Notes: generated from the sequence alone by a model not told the origin. A stretch of DNA of 64,000 nucleotides from Paramecium pentaurelia (GCA_905183005.1 CAJJDO010000088.1:62001-126000), one strand, 5' to 3'; numbered from the stretch's first letter, positions 1 through 13,918 are shown. A program made the numbers and translations.

Positions 1-2
1 AA

Positions 3-1244
3 AATAAATTAGAAGATGAAGAAGTTGTTGAAAAGAAATAATAAGATCCTATTACATAATTATTTTCATACAAATGTTAATTAAGTGAATAATGTAAAGT
101 AACTAGTGCTGATTGGAATCCAGTTAATAAAGATTTATTAGCTGTTTCATATAGTAATAGAGAAACATCTGATGGACATATAATGTTTTGGACTTTAAAA
201 AATCCAACTTTCCCTGAACGTATTATTACTTATCCATCCAAAATTAATTGTTGTAAATTCTCTGAAAGTTAACCAAATTTAATTGCTGCAGGAACTGTTG
301 ATGGTATAGTAGCTGTATGGGATATTAGAAGAAAGTCTAATAAACCTATTACTGAAAATAAAGAGATGGCAGGTAAACATAGTGATTCTGTTTGGGAAGT
401 ATAATGGGTAGGAAAAGGAGCTAAAGGAACAGATAAAGGAGAATCACTTGTTAGTATTAGTAGTGATAGTCGTATTGTTGAATGGTCAATGAAAAAAGGA
501 TTGGAATATACTAATTTAATGAATCTTAAAAGAGTTGTTTAATCATCTTAAAAAGAGAATTTATAAGAAGGTGTTAATTTTAGAATGTCAGCAGGATTTT
601 CTTTTGATTTTTTATAAAGAGAATCTGCTATGTATTTAGCTGCTACTGAAGATGGTACTGTTCATAGATGCTCAAAATCATATACAGAATAATATTTAGA
701 TAATTATTTTGGACATTCTGGTCCAGTTTATAAGGTTAGATGCAATCCTTTTTTTGGTGATATCTTTTTAACTTGTAGTGCTGATTGGTCATGTAAATTA
801 TGGAATTGGACAGAAGAATTACCTAAAGCTAATTTCTAAGTATTTATAATTTGATTTATAAAAGCAATAAAATTTATAAGATGAAGTATTAGATTTTGAA
901 TGGTCTCCTCATACTTCTGTATTATTTGCATCAGTTTGTAAAGATGGTAGATTAGAATTATGGGATTTAACTAAGAATAATATGTTAGATCCATATTTTA
1001 CTATTATGCCATAAGATTAATAAATTTGGCCAGCTAAAACTATGGTTAGATTTGCTCACAATAGTCCAGTACTTATTACTGGTGATGCTAGAGGTGATAT
1101 TAATGCATATAGATTATATGGTAAATTTGTAAATTGAATATTTAAGGCTATGAAGATAATGATCCATTATAAGAGGAAGAGAAATTAAGAAAACTATTAT
1201 ACCCTACAGGATATTCTAAGGGATAAAAAGAATAAAAGGATTGA
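3..1244 (+). CDS. DNAI4: Axonemal dynein intermediate chain, WD40 type, 5' partial
   Basis: The C-terminal part of a WD-repeat dynein intermediate chain that anchors an inner-arm dynein in cilia. The frame is open from base 3, so the N-terminus lies outside the window. Introns are 840-864 and 1121-1146; the stop is TGA at 1242. WD-type repeats run through the whole piece, and several blocks resemble vertebrate WDR78/DNAI4 (Chlamydomonas IC138 type) as I recall it: WNPVNKDLLAVSY near the start, then LVSISSDSRIVEWSMKKGL, a CSKSYTEQYLDNYFGHSGP-like block and TCSADWSCKLWNW. DNAI1 and other axonemal intermediate chains are the alternatives, but those blocks fit DNAI4 better. It is followed 130 bases later by a second gene and then by two tubulin-modification-related genes on the same strand. 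Confidence 0.85.
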
Positions 1245-1370
1245 TTGATTTATTATTTGAATTTATATATATATATATAAATCAGTGTAATTTCATCTGT
1301 ATACTTGACTTGACATATTTCTTTCTGTTTAACAATTAGTCTATTTTGATATTCATTTAACCTGATTAGA

Positions 1371-1529
1371 AAATGCTTTATAATCTAATCGGTGATCTAA
1401 CTGATACATTTAAAGATGCATTGGCTGGAAAATCATCTTTAATTTTGATAGATTTGAATTATTTCTATTATCCTAGACGTATTCTATGTTCAGTTAGAAA
1501 ATTATCATATAATTATGGTAATTACACAT
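1371..1529 (+). CDS. Possible short gene, structure uncertain
   Basis: An ATG at about 1373 opens MLYNLIGDLTDTFKDALAG and reads about 50 codons to TGA at about 1527. If a 19-nt GT..AG intron inside GTATTCTATGTTCAGTTAG is removed, the frame instead runs about 70 codons and gains a hydrophobic C-terminal stretch, ending at TGA near 1604. I do not recognise the protein. It sits in the gap between the dynein intermediate chain and the TTL-like gene. Either reading is short enough to occur by chance, and the coordinates are approximate. Confidence 0.3.
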
Positions 1530-1657
1530 GATCTATTGTATTTGACTTCTTATGTTATGTTTATGATTTCTTATTCACTCTATCTCTTCCTAGAATCTAA
1601 AATAAAGTGACTCTTCTATTTTTATTGAAATTCATTTTAAATCATTATTATAAGAAA

Positions 1658-3099
1658 ATGACTCCAATTAAATTAGGATTACGATTAGCCTTTCTCTTAT
1701 TATTTAATTGGACACTTTTGTTATTCTACTTTGCTTACATCACATAAGATTAAGAGTTTAGTATTAATGAGACTAAACTATTTATAAATAGCATCTTTGA
1801 ACATCATATATATGAATCTAACATAAAAGATTAGAATAACATAGATATATAAATTGAAATGAGTGAAGAGGAAGAATTTGAATATACTGAAGAAAACGAA
1901 AGAGAAATTTAATTTATTGATGATCCAAAAGGAGATCTAATTGCTGTAGGAGATGATGATATAGACACTAATTATGATTATACAATCTAAGCAATAAAAG
2001 ACATCAATCCTATTAAATAAAGTATTCTTGTTACTAATGAACCTATTCGGTAATAAACACAACTTAATATCCTTAAAGATAATAATTATTGTGAATTAAA
2101 TAATCTCTACGTTATAACTCATCATCAATTACCTATCAATATAATCACTGATTATCCTAATGATAACATAATCACTTTTGCATTAAATGCTGCTGGTAAA
2201 GATCTACTACCAGATGTAATATTAGAAAGTAATAAATTATATCATCTACCCTTTAATACTACAATCTTTTTTATGGAAAATCTTAATTTTCATACATATT
2301 TTGAAATTGGGTCTTAATTTCTCTGTAATTTCCAAGCTTACAATCATATTCCTGGAATTGAAATATTATTCAAAAAATCATCTCTTTATCAAATTTTACA
2401 GAAAACTGAAGTTCCTATACCAGAAACTTTTATCATGAATAGTAAATCTTCATTTACTATTACTTAGATATTACATAATGTTTAGAATTTTTTAAGTAAT
2501 ATAAGAATCTAAATGAATCAGAATATTTGATTAAGAATCATATTAAAAGATAAATTTCATAATAAACCTTAGAACACAATTTTATAAGAAGAAAATATTA
2601 AGATGGTAAAAATTGTGGAATTGTGATTGATGATCTTATAATATAAAAGAAGGTTGAAAATAGACAAAAGAGATTCTTTGCTATGTTATTGATCAGTCTT
2701 GTAGATCCATTATAATATTAAATTTTTGATGGCTTCTATTATAAAATACAAAAAGTAAATAAATCTTAAATTAGGGTGTTCCTCTAGATCATCAAAGATA
2801 TAATGAAACAATTAGTAAAATGATCAATAATCAAATTGAATAATTTATTCATAAAATCCCAATTCTCAAAGATAATAGATTCTTCTCTCTTCTAAGAATG
2901 GAATTTATTGAAGCAGATTAAATTTATCTAATGTCTATAAGTATCATTTTTATTATAAAAAATAGCTTCAAATATTGATAAAGATACATAAATCAAAGAT
3001 TATTTGACTAGTCTTATAGTTTCTACCTTGTAATTAATTAATTTCCAATAAATCTAAAGACTATCCCTGTATCAGATTGAAAATCATTATCAATATTGA
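1658..3099 (+). CDS. Membrane-anchored tubulin-tyrosine ligase-like protein
   Basis: A 456-residue protein with introns at 2496-2521, 2755-2774 and 2941-2965; spliced length divides by three. The N-terminus (MTPIKLGLRLAFLLLFNW...) is a single hydrophobic anchor followed by an acidic region. Residues from about 200 on carry TTL-domain-like blocks: a YNHIPGIEILFKK segment like the NHFPG/NHIPG motif of TTL-like enzymes, and later KRFFAMLLISLVDPLQYQIF, resembling the RIYVLV..PLR..Y strand of the ATP-grasp fold. TTL-like enzymes ligate tyrosine, glutamate or glycine to tubulin tails. The canonical catalytic E..N residues are not obvious, so activity is uncertain. The downstream neighbour is CEP41, a known partner of tubulin polyglutamylation. 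Confidence 0.55.
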
Positions 3100-3171
3100 A
3101 TATTATTAGTTAACAGATTATTTAAATTAAAATGGACAAATTGCCAATTGGATATATTAAAGGAAAGGGAA

Positions 3172-4118
3172 ATGTATTCATTTATTCTTACATCCTTATA
3201 GCCTTTAGATAAGAAGGTCCCAAGAAATAAAAAATATGATTATGTTAAATAAACTCTCAACACTGGACCAACTATTAGAGATATTGAAGTTATCAGCAAT
3301 GCAACAATAGCAAAAAAGAGATCTGAGATTTTTAAAAGAATTAAATGTTCCACAATATTCAAGCTTATTAGTGTAATTAATACTTAATTTCTAGGAAGAA
3401 CCTGCATAAGAATCAATACATAATATAATAGATCAATAAGAATAAGATCAATTGAAATAATTTGATGCTTAAAGTCAATATAGTTAGAAAACAAGATTCA
3501 CTGAAGTCTCATAGGTTTCTGCAATTACTTATGCAACCGAATAACTTGGTCTCACTGATTAATCTGAATTTCTTCTTATTGATTTAAGAGATCAAGATGA
3601 ATTCTAAATGTATCACATTAAAGAAGCCATCAATTTCCCTGCTCCATTACTCCGATAAGATAAGTTAACTCAATAAATATTTAGATTTGTAAGTTTCTTA
3701 TGATAACACTATTAATAGAAAAATCAAGTAGGCAAACTAATCATAATTTATCATTTTGATGAAAAAAATGGTATACCTTCTGCCACACTCTTTGCTGAAA
3801 AAGGTTTTGAGAATGTTTATCTTCTAAGTGGAGGAATAGAAAAGTTTCTATAAAATTATCCTGAAGCTGTAATTGGAACAAAAGTACCTACTTTTCAAAA
3901 ACCAGAATGTATTCATTTAATATAAAATATATGCAGAAAACCCAAATAAAATTATAAAGAGATCAAATTATAAAGAAAGTGAATCTTAAATAAATAAATC
4001 AGAAAAAGCTATTAGTGACACAAAATCATAAATTAGTTAAAAATCTAAAATTACTCGATAATCAAGTACTTAAAAATAGCAATAATAATAATAGCATTCA
4101 TAATTCATGGATAAATGA
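3172..4118 (+). CDS. CEP41: CEP41-like rhodanese-domain protein
   Basis: A 288-residue protein; introns 3373-3394, 3689-3718 and 3909-3936. The N-terminal part (PRNKKYDYVKQTLNTG, then KKRSEIFKRIKCSTIFKLI) follows the N-terminal pattern of animal CEP41. A rhodanese-like domain occupies about residues 120-215: FLLIDLRDQDEFQMYHIKEA is the first half and GFENVYLLSGGIEKF the second. The catalytic cysteine of true rhodaneses is absent (KLIIIYHFDEKNG), as in animal CEP41, so a scaffolding role is likely. In vertebrates CEP41 is needed for axonemal tubulin glutamylation through TTLL6. The start was chosen because an upstream ATG at 3132 is in another frame and stops early. The C-terminus is Q/S-rich. 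The frame continues after the stop (see the next entry). Confidence 0.85.
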
Positions 4119-4481
4119 TTTTATTAATAAATTAATTATGTTGTAATTATAGATTCGAATTCTTAATCAGATTTAAAACTTCATTCTATTGATATTCACA
4201 CTAATTATCGACTACCTATCAAAATAAACCCTATAAGAGTGCAATACTTAGAATTTTTAGATAGAAGAAGTTTGGATGAAAAATTGAATCAACCATTTTG
4301 TTTAGAAAAATATGCTAAAATTAACAATTATTTTTATGAAACTAGTAATGAATTGTATGATTAAAAGTGGATTAAGATGCAGAAAACTATAGAAAAGGAC
4401 TTAACTTATGGAAAGATAAGTAAATAAAAAACCAACATTAAGATATTTCAATCTAGAAAACTCAAGAATTTGTTAAGATGA
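4119..4481 (+). other. Open frame continuing past the CEP41 stop; no start codon
   Basis: In the same frame as CEP41, immediately after its TGA at 4116, about 120 codons stay open to TGA at 4479. The translation (for example RLPIKINPIRVQYLEFLDRR) looks protein-like rather than low-complexity. There is no in-frame ATG until about 4377, and no GT..AG pair of normal length would remove the TGA. It may be a gene remnant, a sequencing error that created the TGA, or read-through. The rest of the gap to 4804 is A+T-rich and shows nothing else. Confidence 0.3.
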
Positions 4482-4804
4482 TATGGATTTAATTTTTATC
4501 CCAAACAAAATAAATTTGTAACTTCTAAATAGCAATGTCTTTATTTCTAAATGAATTTGCTGATTAATAATTATATTATTTTTATATTTAATGTTTTTTT
4601 TTTGTCTTATTTCAATTATTTTAATCATATACAGTATTAATTCATTATAATTAATTCCATTTATAAGAATAGGATTTATTGTATTGAATTAATTTCACTT
4701 TATTGAATAGTAAGTTTTTATAATACAAGAATTCTTGAGATTATTTGTAAATGTATTAAGCTAACTTTTCTATAGATTAATTTTCTTATATAATTATTGA
4801 TATT

Positions 4805-6391
4805 ATGATTGGAAAAGATTGTTTAATTAAAAAGTTCAAGACTTGGAGAATAAGAACATAAATATTAGTTACTTAATTAATCACAATGATTGTTTCTGTT
4901 ACAATTTTGGGATTATGTTTATTTCTAAATTTTGAAGGAATATTTTAGGCCTTGTAGAATGATGCAGAAAAGAAATTCATTATGAATTTTATTTATCGTC
5001 AAACTAATTCATAATTAAATGCATATACTAGAAATCTAGAAAATAGAATTAGATAAGGAATTTATGCAATAAATGATATCAACCTCTTAAATTAATAAAT
5101 TTACAATACAAGCATGACTTTTGTATAGAATTCTGATAGATGTCTTTAAGAATCATATCTTAATGAAAGTTTTGTTTTAAAATGCTAATATTGTTATGGT
5201 ATTTTTGATTGTTCAAATCAAATTTACAATCCAGAATAATACAGTTAAGAATTTCTTTAACTTTCTAATTTATTAACTTCATTAATCCCAATGCAAATTT
5301 AATTAGATATGTATTTTACTTCAATCTCAAAAGATTGTTATTTTTCAACCTATCCTGGTTAACCTTTTGGTGATTATGTACCATCATCAAGAAGGTGGTT
5401 TCAAAATCATATGGCCAATATAAATAAATCTGAATATATTATTTCAGAACCTTATACTAATTATTTTGGAGGTGTATACATATCTGGTACTACTAACTTA
5501 TATAATGGAGCAAATAATGAAAGAATAGGCATTATTGTTGTTGATCTAAATTTCTCAGATATTCATTAATTTATGGAAGATGATCAATAGATGTTAGCTA
5601 TGGATTCAAATGGTAGAATTTTGATTAGTAAATTATATACAGTTAATACATCTGAAGTTTATTACTTATATAATTAAAGTATTTTTGGTTTTGATTAATC
5701 AGATGTTAATTTAATCTTAAACCATGATATATAATCATAGAAAAATTAAATATGTGAAATATAAATTCCATAAACAATTTGCATTGAAAATAAAAATACT
5801 GGTGTTTTATGGTATTTTAGAGTTAAAAAAGTAACTGGAGATTATTATGTTCTATCAATGTTTAATTCATCAGCATATTCTAATTATTATTAAACTTTGA
5901 GAACAACCCTATCTAAAATCTATACAGAAATAGTTACAGATTTTATATTCGGTATACTTTCGATAATATTATCATGCTTTTGTATATATTTAGGTTGTTT
6001 TGTAATACTTCAAAAACCAATAGATAAATTGATAAATAGTTTTAATAAATATTTGTTATATGGTAAATAATTAAGTTATCTTATGTTAAAAATTGATCAT
6101 CATGATTAATTAGATAAATTAAGTTAAGCATTTATAAGAGTTATGACAAGATCTATGTCAAATAAAGATAATAGAAAGAGAATAGTAGATAAATACATGA
6201 GTGAATCTAAATATCCTATCAATTTTTATGTTAATTCCAAAATAATGAATGCACAAACTAAATTACTTCTTTATGTAAAATTTTAAATATGATCTTAAAA
6301 GAACTTAGAAATGAGTTCATCAAGATAAAAAAACATTGATCAATTCTTTCAACAATATAGATAAGAGAATTCTTAACAAAAATCATTTTGA
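4805..6391 (+). CDS. Cache-domain membrane sensor protein
   Basis: A 519-residue protein with one intron at 6275-6301; splicing adds 30 residues beyond an unspliced TGA at 6290. A membrane segment near residues 25-50 (ITMIVSVTILGLCLFLNF) is followed by a large extracellular region and a second membrane helix near residue 390 (FIFGILSIILSCFCIYLGCF), with about 110 cytosolic residues after it. The outer region has the look of a double Cache domain: RRWFQNHM, EPYTNYFGGVYISGTTNL and IGIIVVDLNFSDIHQF match the usual W, PY and G(V/I)..D(L) landmarks. Cache domains bind small ligands in receptors. No kinase, cyclase or methyl-accepting part is present, so the output is unknown. Confidence 0.65.
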
Positions 6392-6889
6392 CTTAATTAC
6401 TTTTGATTCTCTAATTCAAATATTTAAATCAATCTTTTAATAATATATATATTTATGCATATAAAATATATTAATGATATTATTTATAATAATTTTTAGT
6501 ATCTTTTTATGATATTTATCATAATATTTCAAAACTAAAAATCAAACAGAAATTTATTAAATTTTTAATTATCATTTCTAATAATTAATTATAATTATAT
6601 ACTCTTTTTTATAAACATTTATAACAGAATTGATATTCAAATTTAATTCACTTGTTTGTAATTATAAATGAATTTCTTAATAAAATTATAATTATGATAA
6701 TAATTATGTCAAGAATGAAATGACATTCTATAGATAATAGTATTTGAGTTCTGGTTAAAGATTTAAATTTATATTATTAGATTTATAAAATGAATTGGTA
6801 TTTAGAAATAAAATAATTTTAAGATATCCGTTTTTTAGTTTTATTATTTATATTGGAAATGAAATGGAAAATGATCATTAATAATAAAA
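6392..6889 (+). other. Gene-free A+T-rich interval upstream of the trichocyst gene
   Basis: About 500 bases with no frame I would call. This is a wide gap by the standard of this window and presumably holds the promoter of the highly expressed matrix-protein gene. No specific element can be recognised. Confidence 0.5.
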
Positions 6890-7990
6890 ATGAAATTGAT
6901 TGCAACATTATTAGTTGTGTTAGTATGCGTCAGTGCTGCTCCAAGAAATCCATTTGACTATTCAAAGAAGAGATCTTTGACAGCAGTCATGGCTGAAGTT
7001 GAAGCTAAATTGAACAACAAATCACCACTTGATGCCATCTTGAATGTCTTGAGAGATTTCAGAGATGCAGTCAACACAGAATAAGTCAATCATGATGAAA
7101 TCTACAACACATAATAAGCTGAATGTGCTTCTGAAAATGAATTCAGATCCAGATAAGTTTAAGATGCTCAAACAGTCTTGAGAGATTCCACTGCTGCTTT
7201 GAATGTCTGCAACACATCCAAGATCAGAACAACCAATGTCTAAGAAGTCAACTAATAATAATACTTCTCAGCTTAAGAACACATGACCTCAGTTTTGAGT
7301 GCTGCTGAAACAGAAGCTGGATATTTCAAGAGAAGAGGAAGAGATTATGAAGATGCTCTCCATGCTATTGATGAAGCTTAAGATATCTTAGCCACCATCT
7401 ATAGTGGATCAGGATCATTCGCTGAAATCAGCAGAGTTTCAAAGAGTATGCTCTAAACTGCCTTCAACATCAAGGAAACAGCTAAATTCGCCCCAATCTT
7501 CTATGCCTTTGCTTAATTGGCTGCCTAAGAAGGATAACTCGATGAATCAGCTCTTGAAAGAGTTGCTTAACTTTTGGATACCTTGAGATCAAACATCTAA
7601 GAAGCTTACAACGATTACTCAGCCTCAAATGCTGCATCAGTTGCTGCCTTCAATGACTAAAAGGAAAGAATTGGATAAACTATTGCCAGACTTGAAGCTT
7701 AAAACGAAAGACTCTAAAACAAGTTAACCAACTTAGTTTAATGCATTGGAACTCAATCAGCCATTGCTTAAACCGCTTCAGGAAAACTTTAAAGAAACTA
7801 ATAACTTTGGGACTAAGCCTAAACCTTATGCTCAACCTTTGCCAATGAATATAACTATGCTACCTAAGCCAGAAGAAACGAACTCTAATTGGTTGCTCAA
7901 TTGGAAGAGATGGTTGCTGAAAGATTCGACTAAGTTGAAGATGAAAATCACGAAAGAAACCAAAGACTTGCTTCATCAGTTGGATATTGA
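6890..7990 (+). CDS. Trichocyst matrix protein precursor
   Basis: A 366-residue intronless secreted protein. MKLIATLLVVLVCVSAAP is a classic signal peptide. The rest is helical, rich in A, E, Q and N with heptad-like spacing, the pattern of Paramecium trichocyst matrix protein precursors, which are about 40 kDa and are cleaved into small chains that crystallise in the exocytotic trichocyst. Internal TAA/TAG codons (for example near 7082) are read as Q; the first TGA is at 7988. Codon choice differs from all neighbours (GCC, ATC, TTC, GTC, AAC), giving visibly higher G+C, as expected for a very highly expressed multigene family. Which of the T1-T4 groups it belongs to cannot be told by eye. 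Confidence 0.9.
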
Positions 7991-8583
7991 TTTTATCAAA
8001 CATAAATATTTTAAACAAAATATTTCTTCTACTTTTTCTAATTATAAAATGAATATTAAAATAATTCAATCTAAATGATTCAATCATTTTTTATCATTTG
8101 TAATTAATAATACAAATGATGAAATTGTAAATATTTCATTACAAAAATTTTATATTATAGAAGAATACTTAATAAATATATAGAAAATTGGTTCAGGAAA
8201 AGTTTTTGAAAATATAATAAATAATAGAGATTTTGATTGACTCAAGCTTGTTTAAGACACTACAAGTAAACCATATAAACATTAATTGTAACTGTAACAT
8301 CATTTATAGGTTTGTTATATATAATAATAATACAAGAATCATAAAATATCATATTTAAAAATAATATATTTATTATTTAATAATGGGATAAGATATAAAA
8401 TAAAAAGTAGAAAGATTTTTAAATATATTTAAGTTGAAAATTAGAGGGAATATATGTTATGTGTTTTTGATTAGTTTTAATTAATAGTTCAAAACATTTA
8501 TATTTAAATAATTTTTAAAAAGAAATAATATCACATTATTATAAATGTAATGCAATACAATACTATAATTTAATAATTATTAT
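7991..8583 (+). other. Gene-free interval
   Basis: Convergent 3' flanks of the trichocyst gene and the E2 gene. About 590 bases of A+T-rich DNA; I see no frame, repeat or RNA gene. Confidence 0.5.
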
Positions 8584-9299
<716 letters not shown>

Positions 9300-9323
9300 G
9301 AAATATTATATTATATATTTGAT

Positions 9324-10736
<1,413 letters not shown>

Positions 10737-11125
10737 ATTAAATTTAAATTATTATTATACTGATGTATGATTATGAAAAAAGTAAAAAATGTATTATCAC
10801 TATTTTTTTTGTATCATTTCAACATTACAAAATTATTTTACTAAAATATTTAGATATAATTGATGGATTATCAATTTATTGTGTTAAATCTATAAAATTA
10901 TATATATTTATTTTAATATATTTAGAGATGCTTTTAAATTCTATATTAATAATATCTTCCATTAAATAGAAAAATTATTATTAAAACTAATTAGATTATC
11001 ATTATTATATAATATTAATCATAGAAAGTATTCAATTAATTTATAATAATTATTTTAATATATAATCATTGTTTACAATCTTGTTCCATTTTACAAATAA
11101 TATATATATATATATAGTCCATCAA
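10737..11125 (+). other. Gene-free interval
   Basis: About 390 very A+T-rich bases between the RPT5 start and the 3' end of the unknown paralogue. It includes an (AT)n run near 11101-11115. A 68-codon frame at 10763-10969 is low-complexity (I, L, Y, K) and not supported. Confidence 0.5.
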
Positions 11126-13729
11126 TCAAACTACAATAGCAAGATTTTATGAAACTATATTCATCTTTTTTTTATTTTATTCAAACCAACTCTTCTTCTT
11201 TAAAATTAATTACATTTATTCCTCTGTATATACTCCATCAATTAAATTATCAGATTTTAATTATTGGTTCTAAATCAATATAAATTATGAACCATTATTT
11301 CCTAGATGATATTGCGAATATTTAATATTTTCATTCTTTATTTAAATTTTTGGATAATTAGAAAACTATTATAAAAAGAAATATTAAAAGAGTGAAATCA
11401 TACATTTAATCAAAAATTTTATATTTGATATATTACATTTTAATGATTCCAAACTATATGTTAATTTTATTAAATTGGGTATTAAATTATGAATTATTAT
11501 GCATTCAGTGAATACTAATTATTTTTCTTATTAATTCAATTTCTAATAATAATAACTTATGTAATTTGTTCTTAAACTAACAAATTTACTGAATTATTTT
11601 CTATATTCTAAGTATTAATCCTAGTACATTTGTAAACTCAATTCTTTTAATAGATTTTCACCTGTTGTCATCATTAAAAGATTGGACATTGAGAATGTAA
11701 AGTTATTTTGAATAAAAATAATTGCTTAATCAATTTCAACAGATGTCATTATTTCTGGATTTTCCTTTAAATTTCATTAATTAAAATATTTACAATAAAA
11801 TTCAATTTTTGTTTTTCTAAATTTTAATACTGAATAATTGAAATCATCTTGGCAAATACCATTTATGTCCATTATTTTATTTTTATAAGTGTAATGCTTT
11901 CATTATATTTTAAAATCTTTTAATTACTTCTAAATATATTCATCTACAAATTCCATGTTGATTTTTTCAAACTTATTCTTAAATAATAAATATTACTTGT
12001 ATAACGTTTTCAATCTAAAAAGAGCTCTAATCATCTAAAAACATCTTCTTATTTGTTTGAATTTATCTATAAACAATATTGGATTATATTTCTTTGAAAT
12101 TGTCTTGTTTGATAAACTTATACTATTAAATGGATTAGATGTATGGTCATTTAATAAATTTTCATTTTTATATTCAGAGGATTTCTCATAATTGTGATAT
12201 ATATTTCTAATATTCTGAGAATTATATGGACTTTCAGGTTTATTTATTAATTTATCATTGTTATTGATAAATTCTATACTCTAACCTCTTGGAATGAACG
12301 AGAATTACTGAGATTAGCGACTAGTCAATTTTTACACAGATTAAATTTCAGTTGAAACAAGACTTTCCTTTATAATCCTCTGTTATTCTTATTATTTAAG
12401 ATCTTGAGAAACTGAATACCCAACTTTTTAAAATATTGNTTGGATAATTAGAAAACTATTATAAAAAGAAATATTAAAAGAGTGAAATCATACATTTAAT
12501 CAAAAATTTTATATTTGATATATTACATTTTAATGATTCCAAACTATATGTTAATTTTATTAAATTGGGTATTAAATTATGAATTATTATGCATTCAGTG
12601 AATACTAATTATTTTTCTTATTAATTCAATTTCTAATAATAATAACTTATGTAATTTGTTCTTAAACTAACAAATTTACTGAATTATTTTCTATATTCTA
12701 AGTATTAATCCTAGTACATTTGTAAACTCAATTCTTTTAATAGATTTTCACCTGTTGTCATCATTAAAAGATTGGACATTGAGAATGTAAAGTTATTTTG
12801 AATAAAAATAATTGCTTAATCAATTTCAACAGATGTCATTATTTCTGGATTTTCCTTTAAATTTCATTAATTAAAATATTTACAATAAAATTCAATTTTT
12901 GTTTTTCTAAATTTTAATACTGAATAATTGAAATCATCTTGGCAAATACCATTTATGTCCATTATTTTATTTTTATAAGTGTAATGCTTTCATTATATTT
13001 TAAAATCTTTTAATTACTTCTAAATATATTCATCTACAAATTCCATGTTGATTTTTTCAAACTTATTCTTAAATAATAAATATTACTTGTATAACGTTTT
13101 CAATCTAAAAAGAGCTCTAATCATCTAAAAACATCTTCTTATTTGTTTGAATTTATCTATAAACAATATTGGATTATATTTCTTTGAAATTGTCTTGTTT
13201 GATAAACTTATACTATTAAATGGATTAGATGTATGGTCATTTAATAAATTTTCATTTTTATATTCAGAGGATTTCTCATAATTGTGATATATATTTCTAA
13301 TATTCTGAGAATTATATGGACTTTCAGGTTTATTTATTAATTTATCATTGTTATTGATAAATTCTATACTCTAACCTCTTGGAATGAACGAGAATTACTG
13401 AGATTAGCGACTAGTCAATTTTTACACAGATTAAATTTCAGTTGAAACAAGACTTTCCTTTATAATCCTCTGTTATTCTTATTATTTAAGATCTTGAGAA
13501 ACTGAATACCCAACTTTTTAAAATATTGTATAATGATCAGTTCTTTCACCTTAATAATATAAATTGAAGAAATATTACTTTCATATATATTATAATTGGT
13601 TGGTTCTTAAGGAAATGAAGAATTATATTTGAGATTTTATTATTCTGGAATTTTAAACTTAGTTTATTAGTAATTAAGATGAGAATTTAGTTTATCATTC
13701 TTTGTTATTATCTCATTGTCCTTTATCAT
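11126..13729 (-). CDS. Unrecognised protein, paralogue B, broken by an assembly duplication
   Basis: Read on the minus strand from 13729, the frame is intact only if 11350-12438 is treated as a second copy of 12440-13528. The collapsed gene (13729 down to 12440, then 11349 down to 11126) has introns 13550-13578, 12987-13017 and 12855-12883. It is exactly 475 codons, ending at TGA 11126. The N-terminal 170 residues are polar (N, S, Q). The middle carries FIDKFKQIRRCFQMIRALFR and KQWTQMVF, and the C-terminal half MTTGENLLKEL and FVSLRTNYI. These blocks are shared with the gene immediately upstream, including the position of the last intron. No known domain is recognised; it may be a ciliate-specific cytosolic protein. 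Confidence 0.65.
11350..12438. repeat. First copy of a 1089-bp duplicated block (assembly overlap)
   Basis: Every stretch compared matches 12440-13528 at an offset of 1090, and the two copies are separated by a single N at 12439. This is the end of one contig repeated as the start of the next. Confidence 0.95.
12439..12439. other. Single-N contig junction
   Basis: One undetermined base exactly between two identical 1089-bp blocks; it marks where contigs were joined without merging their overlap. Confidence 0.9.
12440..13528. repeat. Second copy of the 1089-bp duplicated block
   Basis: Identical to 11350-12438 as far as I compared. This copy is contiguous with the 5' part of paralogue B. Confidence 0.95.
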
Positions 13730-13918
13730 ATTTAATCTTGATTTTAATGAACCCAAATTTTAATAAATATAATTTTAGAATAACTACTTAAGTATATGAT
13801 GTCATATAAAATCTTTGCTTCTTCAAATGAAATTGATTAAATAATAAAATTTATTTAATAAATTATAAACAATATGTACATAATATATTAATTTCAATTT
13901 TAATCAAATTAAAAATAC

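Noticed and set aside
7404..8087. Small standard-code frames inside the trichocyst gene on both strands
   Set aside because: They are out-of-frame shadows of the continuous code-6 frame 6890-7990; the signal peptide and helical repeats fix the true frame.
10763..10969. A 68-residue plus-strand gene upstream of RPT5
   Set aside because: Composition is I/L/Y/K-rich, as expected for random A+T DNA; no motif or intron, and it lies in a normal intergenic gap.
11350..13528. A genuine recent tandem gene duplication
   Set aside because: The copies match wherever compared, meet exactly at an N, and the gene is intact only when one is removed.
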